Below are positions 51,217 to 61,200 of a stretch of 64,000 bases of DNA, in pieces. The notes below the pieces were generated by a model, which saw only the letters and a program-made list of their open reading frames with translations, was not told the DNA's origin and did not search any database. Position 1 is the stretch's first letter. Each line of letters starts with the position of its first letter. The position numbers and the translations under genes were made by a program. Source of the DNA: Paludibacteraceae bacterium (lineage in GTDB: Bacteria; Bacteroidota; Bacteroidia; Bacteroidales; Paludibacteraceae); contig JAKSMY010000002.1 of the NCBI GenBank assembly GCA_024400275.1, forward strand, positions 1 to 64,000, read 5' to 3'.

Positions 51217-51762
51217 ATGAAGTACCTTGTGTATGATATGGTTCAATGTACGGACGAGCGAGTGAATGAACTTTTGCCGTTGGTGTCTGAGCAGAGGCGT
51301 GAATATGCGTTGCGGTATAAGCACACATTTGGTCGTTTTTGTGCGTTGCAGTCATGGTTGATGGTAGAGCACTTGACGGGTTCGTCAGCCGATTGGAGTT
51401 ATAATCAATACGGCAAGCCGTATATAGATGGTGGGCTTGATTTTTCTCTTTCACATTGTAAACGTGCCATTGCGGTGGCAGTAGATAATTGTCCGATAGG
51501 TATAGACGTAGAGAGTATTCGTCATGTTGATGACGCTTTAATAGCGCGTACGATGAATGAGGCAGAGCGTGCTATGATACACGAAGCACAGGACACAGCC
51601 CGTATGTTTACGCGCTTGTGGACGCGCAAGGAGGCTTATTTGAAGTGGAAAGGGACCGGCATAGCAGATGATTTGCAGCAGGTGTTGAATGGGGTAGAGG
51701 AGCAAGGCTTTATGACCATAGAGAGAGACGATTACATTGTAAGTATATACACTCAACGATAA
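51217..51762 (+). CDS. 4'-phosphopantetheinyl transferase (Sfp/AcpS2 type)
   Basis: 181 residues. It loads phosphopantetheine from CoA onto carrier proteins. FSLSHCKRAIAVAVDNCPIGIDVES gives the SHC and the metal-binding GIDVE motif, and LWTRKEAYLKWKGTGI is the WxxKEAxxK block. The enzyme is short, as in Bacteroidetes forms that serve the fatty-acid carrier protein; no polyketide or peptide synthetase is nearby. A strong terminator follows. Confidence 0.93.
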   Translation: MKYLVYDMVQCTDERVNELLPLVSEQRREYALRYKHTFGRFCALQSWLMVEHLTGSSADWSYNQYGKPYIDGGLDFSLSHCKRAIAVAVDNCPIGIDVESIRHVDDALIARTMNEAERAMIHEAQDTARMFTRLWTRKEAYLKWKGTGIADDLQQVLNGVEEQGFMTIERDDYIVSIYTQR

Positions 51763-51771
51763 GGATTTATT

Positions 51772-51810
51772 AAAAAAAGCGTGCTTCAAGGCGAAGCACG
51801 CTTTTTTTTT
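51772..51810. terminator. Bidirectional intrinsic terminator
   Basis: A-run, 9-bp GC-rich stem (GCGTGCTTC / GAAGCACGC) with a 5-nt loop, then a 9-nt T-run on the plus strand. The A-run gives a T-run on the minus strand, so it also ends transcripts coming from the surface-protein genes. Confidence 0.95.
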
Positions 51811-51812
51811 GT

Positions 51813-51852
51813 CTAGTAGGCTAGTTAACTAGTTGTCTAGTTTACTAGTTTT
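51813..51852 (-). repeat. 8-mer CTAGTTNN repeat at a gene end
   Basis: Five 8-nt units: CTAGTAGG, CTAGTTAA, CTAGTTGT, CTAGTTTA, CTAGTTTT. It reaches into the small membrane protein gene, where it encodes the final Lys-Leu-Val-Asn and supplies its TAG stop. Confidence 0.88.
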
Positions 51853-52163
51853 CTGCGGCGGAGAGCAATAACAGCTCCGGTGGCGGCAGCAAAGAGAAGC
51901 ATTATATACGGTGCTCCGATAGGAGATTGTCCGGAACGTTCTTCTTCATCTTCAGTCACACCACCCAATGTTCTACGGGCAGGACCATTAGATGTTGTAG
52001 ATGCCATAGAATAATCCATGTCCTCAGCCCCTACACCATATATATTAGAAGACAACGAACTCCCTGTATTCATCATTTCAGAACTCGTAGATTGGAACGC
52101 TTGCGCTGAAACAAAAGCGGTAGCACTAACTAACAGAACCAATATTAAATTGAACTTTTTCAT
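51837..52163 (-). CDS. Small exported protein with C-terminal membrane anchor
   Basis: 108 residues: signal peptide (LILVLLVSATAFVSAQA), a Ser/Thr-rich stretch with GPARRTLGG and the acidic TEDEEERSGQSPIG, then a C-terminal hydrophobic segment and basic tail (SPIGAPYIMLLFAAATGAVIALRRRKLVN). The PIGAP-hydrophobic-RRRK arrangement resembles C-terminal tails of small proteins found beside large Bacteroidales surface proteins. It lies 45 bases after the giant gene on the same strand and probably shares its transcript. Function unknown. Confidence 0.7.
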   Translation of the reverse strand: MKKFNLILVLLVSATAFVSAQAFQSTSSEMMNTGSSLSSNIYGVGAEDMDYSMASTTSNGPARRTLGGVTEDEEERSGQSPIGAPYIMLLFAAATGAVIALRRRKLVN

Positions 52164-52208
52164 AATTGCTGTTTTTTATTCATTTTGAGTGATTTTCCTT
52201 TACCAAAC

Positions 52209-55200
52209 TTATTTAACATCAGCGCCGATAGCGTTGTAGAGTTTACCATTGAGAAGAATGTTGAGTCGTTCATTATCGATGTACTTGAGTATTTTCGAAC
52301 CATCGGCATTGTAAGCACCTTTCAACTCGGTAGGAGTCTTTCTGATATTGATGCGGATAGAGAAGCGATCAGCGATGTTACCCTTCTCAAGGCTAACGGT
52401 GTATTTACCGCTTGCGAGGTCGGTTTGATTGCCGGTCTTGCTATCAATCAGAATCATCTCCACACCTTCGGTGCCGTCAGGCATAGCGATGGTGTAGGTG
52501 CCGGCTTCGCGAGTGTTGACGGTAACGGCTACTGTTTGGCTTTCCATTGGCAGGGTGTTACCGGCGTAATCTGCACCTTCGGACGTGGTGTAGATGGTAG
52601 TTTGTTTGCTGCCGGTTATCTTACCCAGATCCATGTTTTGGTCATAGCCGGTAGTACCGTTGATGTCCAAAGCGATGAAAGTCTGGTCGGCTTTCGTTCC
52701 GTCAGCCTTTTGCAGCTCCAGACGGGTGGTGAGGTGTGCTTTCTCGCCGTCCATAGCGTGCTTGCGGGCTGCTATACCTTGTTCAGGATAGGACTCGGTT
52801 TGTGGCAACCATGTGATGGTACCGCCAAACTGAACACGATAGCCGAAGAAAGCACGGTAGGTGTATTTTTTACCATCTTTGGCGTGGAAATGCTTGCCTT
52901 CTTGCGCTTCCTCACTATACTCATACAGGAATGCCGGATAGTCTGCATAGGTCTGACCTTGTGTCTCGGAAGAAGGACTAACCGTTTCCGGCGTAGAGTT
53001 GTTGTAAGCCATCGAACCGATAATCTTCCAGTTACCGTCTTTCTTGTCGCGGTTATCGCGTGTGATGGTACAAGGTTGATTCTCATACTCTTTGGTTAAC
53101 TGTGTAGAGTGGTTGAGGTCAAAGCCTTTGACTTGTGACGGGAAGTAGAGGCGGAGTAGGGCTTTGCCGTCGTACTCTTTCCACGAAGCAGCATATTTGT
53201 CGAATGAGAGGACATAACCCTCACCGGCATGCAGTGTTGTTTCCGGATTCTTGTAATCCTCCTCCGTGAACCACTTGAAGTAGCTTTCGCTATCTGCCCA
53301 GAAACCGTTTTCGGCACGTGATTTGCCGTCGTAGTACTGGATACCCCACGTGTTCATATAACCTTCCACGCCGAATACCTGACTGAGTTTGCAGTCGAAC
53401 GGCAATGAGAACCAGTAGTGGCATTCTTGGTCTTTCATTGTATCGCGGTCGAATTCCAGCACGAAGTACACATTCTCCAGACTCTTCACGGAGCCCTGAT
53501 CGCCTAAGATGATGTGTGCAGCATCTCTCTGTTCGTGACGAACGAACATGATGTCAGCATTAACAACGAGTGGTTCGTCTATCTGCATCTCTCCCAGCGG
53601 AGTCCATGCATTGACGATACGGTTGGTCTTGAAGTCGTAGAAGACGCTCATTTCATAGACACCGTTGGAAGTACCGGTAGCGAGGATTGTGCGAGTGAGA
53701 GGAGTGGTGGTCGGTTTACCGGTCACTTCGTCGGTTTCGTAGCCGAGCAGGTCGGTTATTTCGCTGTTGAAGGCTTTCGCTTTGATACGTACAGCACCCA
53801 TGGTGTGTGTGCCGTCAATCTGCGTGTAGATAGTCTTGGAGTATGTCCAGTTAGAACCGTCTTGGAACTTGCTGTCTTCGGCAGCAGCAATTTCGCCTAA
53901 TTCAGTAGAGAGTGTTCCGCCTTCGTAGGTCTTGTAGATATTACCGGTGGTGCTAACGATATTGAGGAACTCGTTGGTAGATGAGCCGGTTAGAATAGCG
54001 CGGTCGAAGTAGTTGGTAGCAGGGTTGTAAGCGAAGCGGATATTCACACCGTTGGCATCAGGGATGACATTGCCAACCTCATCTGTACCCTTGCCGTCAA
54101 CCAACTTGTTTGCCAAGTTATCGTTGTATTCGTTACCAACACATGCTTGGAGATTAACCTTTGTTTCATCGTTTTGCAGTTTGTAGTTGGCAACCCAGTA
54201 GTGGTCGTAAATCTCACCGTCTAACATTGCGAACTCGGTGAACTTATGAGCAGCGTCTTTGTAGTCTTTCCAGCCACCTGCAGCATCGGTACGGATGTAG
54301 TAGTCGCCTGTGTAGAGGTTGATGTTGGTCAATCCGTTGAGTTCGGTATTGATGTCAGCAACATACACGCCGGAGGTAGCGAATGATGTAGCAGGGATGA
54401 CTGCCACTTGTGCGCCGGCATTCATCAGTCGAACCAGACCGGCTTTGTAACCTGTTTCGGATGCACCCGGAGCGAAGAAGGATAACTTGTCGCCGGCATT
54501 TGTGACGGTGTTGGAGACGTACTGTGTACCGTTGTTCATGTTGATAACTACTTGGTAGTTGATGTCTTGCCAGCAGTAGTCACCGTCACGCTTCCATGTC
54601 CGTTGTTCGTTATGATCATCAGGACATATTACAGTATAGCAGCCATTGGTTGTGACATTTTCAATATTAGTTGTCTTACGCCATTTTTCAGATTCACAAG
54701 CGTCTATTGTTTCAGCATAGAAAATCAAGAAGTTAATCTTGTTGTCTGTTCCAAGAGGAATACGAGTATGGAACTTGTAGTAAGTACCATCATTACCATC
54801 TTTAGTCAGTACAACAGAGGTTCCAGGTACATTAGTTCCCCAATAGTGAATCTTTTGAAGGTTATCGGAACCCCACCATCCATCTGACATAATAGTCTTC
54901 ACTTGCACTGTAATCATTGCGGTGACGGTTACCTTGAAGGTCTTGGTGATGTGTTCTTCGTCGCCTTGATCTTTGTGGTAGTACGCATCAACGGTTACGT
55001 TGGTCTCACCGGCAGCATTACCGGTAACGAGGATAGACATGCCGCTTTGGGTAGCAGTAACCTTGCTGCCATCTGCAACGCTGATGTCGAGGGTAATATC
55101 TTCATCTTGTACACCGGTCATCAAGTGAATAGGTAGAGCCACAAGGATAGTAGCGTCTTTATCTACGTTCTGGTCAGGAACATCATCTACCAGGATATGA

Positions 55201-58200
55201 CCCGGACATTTAACACCGTCATAGATAACCTTGTAGAAGGTCTTGCCTGTATTGTCACCGGTGCCGGCATAACTGTCACCCGTCTTGCAGCAAATCTCGG
55301 CGGTAGTGCCGTCAATGCTTTGATCTTCAGTTTGCTTTGCATCTGCATCGTTCACAATCCAGCGGTCATAAACAGGGTACTTCATGTTGAAGACTTTCCA
55401 GTTGCCGAATACGGTAGTGAAGTCGATACCGGGCCATGTGGTGCCGCCACCATGATTATCGCGCCATAGGTGTACTTTCTTGGAGCCCATTGCGCCATTG
55501 ACATCTTCCATCTTAACGAGTACGTTGCGGTAAACGGTAAGGGTGAGGCTGTCCTTGAACTCACGGCTGTCTATGGTAGCGGAAGCCATGTATTTCTGGA
55601 ACATGGGGTTAGCAGGTTGTGTAATCGTGTAGTCTTGAGAAGTACCGGAAGGCGTTTGGAACTCATTGCCATTCATGGTGATAGTAGCACTACCTGTGTA
55701 GTTGTCTGCACGGTAACTGAGGGTAGGACCGGTCCAACTGTCGAAGTTCACCTCGTTGTTGGTTGCTGTTGTGCTCAAGTGGAGAGCAGGAACGGCTACA
55801 CCTTGATAGTAAACGGTCTTGGTAGCAGAGCCGGACTTAACAGTTCCCTTCTCGTAGTAAGCCTCCATGGTGATGGTTTGAACTTCGGTAGAAGAGGTTG
55901 TCAGGGTGTAGGAGTTGGTCTCACTTGCTGCTCCATCACCGAACTTGTACTGCGGAGCCAATCCTTTTACTTCAGGCAGGGCACTGATAGAGAGGGTCAT
56001 CTTCTCGTCCAAGAAGAACTTGTAAGGATTACCTTCTGTACCATTACCTGTAAAGGTCAGTTCAGTCTCGCCGTTGAAGCGTTTCTCGGTAAAGGTTACA
56101 CTTGGAGCAGGCACTGCGGGGAAGGTGGAACTGATAACGGGCATTACATTCTGGTTGAAAGTAATGGTGACGGTATATTGACCGGCGACAGCGGTGAGGA
56201 ACTTGTTATTGTTATCAGTCTCGGTCATTACCAAATTGTCGTGGTTGCTAATCTCCAAATAATTAGGCAGGTAGAAGGTCTTTCCTTGTTCATTGGTCAG
56301 TGTCAGATCCAATGTTTGGTTGCCTTCCATTTGCAGGTCGATAGCAGCAGGCACAATAGATGCCTCGCTTGGGAAGTTCAACGGGTATTCGGTAGTACCC
56401 ACCACGAGTTTGTAACCCTTGTCGGTAGCATAGCGGAACCAGCGGCCGTCGCCGTAACTATAGCAAGAGCCGAAGTCGCCTTTGTGAGTAGGATCTTGAA
56501 CAAAGTACGGATATTCTTTGTTAAAGTCTTGACGATAAGCCACAAGGCACTCTGTGAAAGTAGTGCTCTTTTCAAACCACTTGGCACCAAATACCACTCC
56601 GTTAATTGGTGTGATGTTAGGTACATTGGCCCAGAACACATCCGTTGTCCCATCTACGAGTGTCATCTCTACACCTTCTTGGTAGTTAGTCACACCGGAT
56701 TGGTCACTCCATGTCGGGTTGAAATAAACATACGTGTTTTCGCCCCAACCGGTAATATTGGCTTTCTTGAAATAAATCTTGTATTGCTCAATAGCGGTGA
56801 GTGTGATAGTAGTAGAAGCCAAGTCACGTCCATCCATAGAGCAAGCGGCATCGCGCAGGGTAGCGGTGATTTGGTATTCACCTATTACGTCAGCAGAGAA
56901 AGTAACTTGATTAGATTCTGCTACAGGTTGAATATCTGCATCTGTTTTAGTAGAACCGTCAGGTTTTTTAGTCAGTGCGTAGCATACATAATAAGAGCCT
57001 GTCACGTTGGTGGATGGGGTAATCATTACTTGTGTATTAACAGGTACCGTTTGAATTGTTGCTTCCAAACTCAAACCGGCTACGGTGACAGGGGTACTTG
57101 CAGTAGACTCAAGATAGTCGGTCTCGCTCGCGTATGCGCGTACCTTAAATATATAGGAGCCTGCGCCGCTTGGGGTGAAGGAGTAACTGTTGTTGCTAAT
57201 CTCTCCGACTTCGGTGTATTCGCCGCCATCTTTCTGCACGCAGAGCATATATTTGGTAGGCGTGAAACCGGTAGCCGTAGGCTTAATCGTTACGTTGAAC
57301 GGTGCATTTGGCATCACGTTGTGTTCTGTAGTAATGTTGCACGAGAAAGCAGGATAGGTGATAGTCAATTGCGAAGGACCATCGGCCTTATCCACTGTAA
57401 AGGTGTAGTTACCGTCAATAGCAGACAGGGTTGTTACTTTGCTATCGTCGCCGGTTGTGCCGATTTCCTTTTGTCCTGTTTCAGTCCAAGTTTGAGCATT
57501 TTTGTACCACTTATCATCTACACCTGCTTTTACTTCGCGGAGGCTGAAGGTGTAGGTGTCGTTCTTCGGCAGAGTGATGGTGTAATTAGTGCCATCGAAC
57601 TTGTATTGTTGCCAGTTGGCTGTTTCTCCTGTACCGGCAATGTTGATATTGAGGTACAGACCTTCTTCTTTCCAACGGGCGTAGAAAGTCTTGTCGCCTT
57701 TGGAACCTTTAGTGATTTGTGTAATCTTGCTACCGGTAAATTCGCTATTGTCGTACCAGCCTTGGAAGGCGTTACCGGTAAATAACGGGGTAGGCAAGTC
57801 GAATGTTGCTGTCTCTACCGTGTAGGTCAGATGTTCGGTAACTGCTTGACCACCATTTACTTCGTAGGTAATGTTATAAGCGATAGGCGTATAACCGGCA
57901 TGTACTTCGATGTCAGCAGTAGGAGTGACGGTGTAGGTGCGATGTTCTACATCAACGCCGTCACCGGTAATCTTGCCTTGTTTACCTGCTTGACTATAGA
58001 ATCCGTCAAAGTTATAACCGGCTGCCGTTCTGTCGGTAGCGGTGAAGACGAGTTGTGTACCAGGTTCGATAATGTCTTGGTTGTTGATAGTTGTTCCGCT
58101 GCCATCTACGCACGTCAAGTTGCTGGCAATAGTAACTTTGTAGGTAGTGGGGTAGGTGACAGAAACTTTTGGATTACTCCCAGAATAATCAACTTTGAAA

Positions 58201-61200
58201 GTATATGTTCCGGCAACGGTGGTCTGCATATAGCAATCACCGGCATCATTAGAAAATGTCCAGTCGCTTACATCGCCTTTAATCCAATATTTAGGAGCTT
58301 CATCATTGTTACTATTGCCGTACCATTTCTCAGGATCTCCTTTCTTGACCACTTTGAATTTGTAGTTGTAGTTTGCTGGCAGATTTAATAGTACATAACC
58401 TACAGATTGTGTAGTCTCGCCTGATTTCTTTACAAAGTCATTTGTGAACCAGTGTTCGAGGCCGTCATATCCTAAGTTAATACGCCAGCCGGTATTCAGG
58501 TCTTCTTCGAAGTTAGCCGTAGCCGTACCGGTAGTATGAACACTATCACCTTTCACTTTAATACTAGCATCAGTTAATGTTCCTGTAGAAAGCACTGCGC
58601 CGTCATTAAGTTCCCATTTGATAAATTTATATCCGGTATTGGCTGTTGCAGTGAGTTGATACGATTCCTTCAATTTACTAACTTCAACTGTTTCTCCCCA
58701 TGATTTATTTGAGCCACCTATCTTCAGTTTTCCCCAGTCTGTATGCTCGGTAGTCACAGTAACTGTAGTCATACATTCTTGCCATTGGGCATAAAGTTTA
58801 GTAATCGTACCATTGGTAATATCTTGAATCCACTTGCCCTCACTATCTGTATAACCAGTAACACTTGCAATAAAGTCTCCGTCTTTATCAATCACCATAG
58901 TTGTTCCTTCCTCATCAACTGAATATCCCAACAAGATGTGACCAGTACGTGTTGCAGCTTTATAATCTGTCGCAGTAGCAGTCCCCACTGTTATTTTTGC
59001 CTTACCATCCGCACCATAGCCAGCACTAGCACTTTGCGTATAGTGTTTATTCAAATCTATAGTTTTATAGTGTGCTGTCCAGCAAGCGTAAAGAGTGCCT
59101 TCTGTTAAGCGAGTCCATTTACCACCGGTAACCCATTTAGATTGAGTATCCCCACTAGAAGTTGTAAAGGTGTTATCTTTCAAAATAATCTTCGTAGTGC
59201 TAGCAGCGGTACTTACCCCATAACCCGAATAATCATAACCTGTGCGAGTGGGTTGCACATAGTCTGCGGGCAGGGATGTGGCATCATACGACATTGTCAG
59301 AGCTTGTGATTCGGGAGTACCCCTATTACCATTCAATGTCAGCGTTGTTGTTTTTGCTGTAAAGTTGGCAGTAACGGTGGCAGAGCCGGCACTCTTGACA
59401 ACAAGGTTGTTGTTGGCAGTTTCAGATGTGGCTGGTTGTACCTCCAACTTGCGTGCTCCTACACGTGCATCGCCAGAAAGAGTACCAAAGTCCACTACAT
59501 CTGTATTAGAGATTTCCCAACCTGTAAAATTGTAACCCTTGTTGGCTTCGGCTGAAATAGGGAATGATGAGCCTACCTCTTTGGTATATTCACCAGCAGC
59601 AGGGGTAATAGTACCACCATTGGCATTGTTAACTGCCATAATGATAGTGGCTTGGCTATTCTCTATCCATTTAGCATAGAGAGTAACTGTCGCACCTTGT
59701 ACGGTGGTCAGATTCTTGGGGGTAGCACCCACTTCATACGTGGTGCCTGTTCCTTCTGCGTTTGTGTTCCAACCGCCAAAGGCAAATCCTGCGTATTGTC
59801 CTTCATAAATTGGCAAAGCGGATAAATTGACATCATAAGTACCACTTATGTTTGCAGGTGCAGCAGCATCACCGCCATTGGCATTGAAAGCAACGGTGTA
59901 GGTGTTTCCTGCAAAGGTAGCCGTTAATGTACCTGTGCTACCAGAACCATTACCATAAAGAGTAACAGGGTTGTCTGTTGTCTTGCTCTTAATATCAGCA
60001 TTGCCGGTCACAGCCCAACTTGCGAAATGGTAGCCGGTAGCAGGAGTAGCCGTAACAGATTGAGTAGTTGCCACACCGACACTGGCATTCTCAGGCGAAA
60101 CTTCACCTTTACCGTTATAGGAGATAGCGACGGAAGTAAGGTTTTCTGTAAATTTAGCCACAACGGTACCTGCTTGTGTCGGTTTAAAGGTTGTGTTAGC
60201 GGAAGAAGCATCCGTAAATGTACCTGTAGCAGTACCAACTTCCCAACCGGAGAAGGTGTAACCGGTATTTTCTGTTGCTGTGATGTTGCCACCGGAAATT
60301 TGACCCATAGCCGTTGCTGTAGTTGGTGTTACTGTACCACCTGCAGAAGGATCTGCTGTAGCGGAAACGGAATAAGTGTTTTCGGTATAGCGAGCCTCTA
60401 TTGTTATCTTGCTATTAGATGTTTGATAATATGCAGATGTGTTAGTAATCTTCGTATCGCCAATATAAAATCCATCAAAAGTATATCCAGTATTCGCTGT
60501 TTGAGTGAGAGTATGTTTACCTCCAGGGCATGCATAATAAGTTTTACTATATGTTGTACCCGATAATGTCACCGTATTTGATGTGGCAGATTGATCGCCA
60601 TTAAGATAATAAGCAACAACCTTCACTTCGGAAGCAGGCATTTCTGATGAAGATGTCGGAGCAGCATAACTAGTCGAACCCGCTTTTTTTACAACCACTT
60701 TAATCGTATTACTTAATTTAAATAAATTATCACGCGTACTATTCCAACTACCACTTGCCGTTACACTCTTACCATTCACTGCAGAAGGGTTAAACAAATA
60801 GTAATTGTTTGAATTATTTAAATCATAGGAAATTGAATTGGTATAACCTGTAGAATAGGTTGTAATGGTTGAATATGGATTGCTCTGAGCATCCCACTTG
60901 CCGGTGCTTTGGAAAAAACAGATACCATTTTCACCTTGCCAGCCAGAATGGTTTGGAGCCGAACAATATAGAAGTTTGGTGTTAGAGATTGTGGACAATG
61001 ATGTTGTCGTAAAATAATTAGATTGCAAAACGGCCAGATATTTATAGGTATCTGACCAATCTGACATGGCATTATTGTAATACACCTTACCTCCTGTAAC
61101 GGTGATTCCCCACGCCTGTTGACTAAAGCCAAAACTGAGGGCAAAAAGGAGAAGGAGGGAAGCGACCTTCTTGAAAGAAGGTATTGTTGAGCGACAGAGT

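Noticed and set aside
55470..57785. A 771-residue open frame on the plus strand within the giant gene
   Set aside because: It lies wholly antisense to the giant gene, lacks a promoter or family motif, and is explained by the codon bias of the Thr/Gly-rich coding strand.
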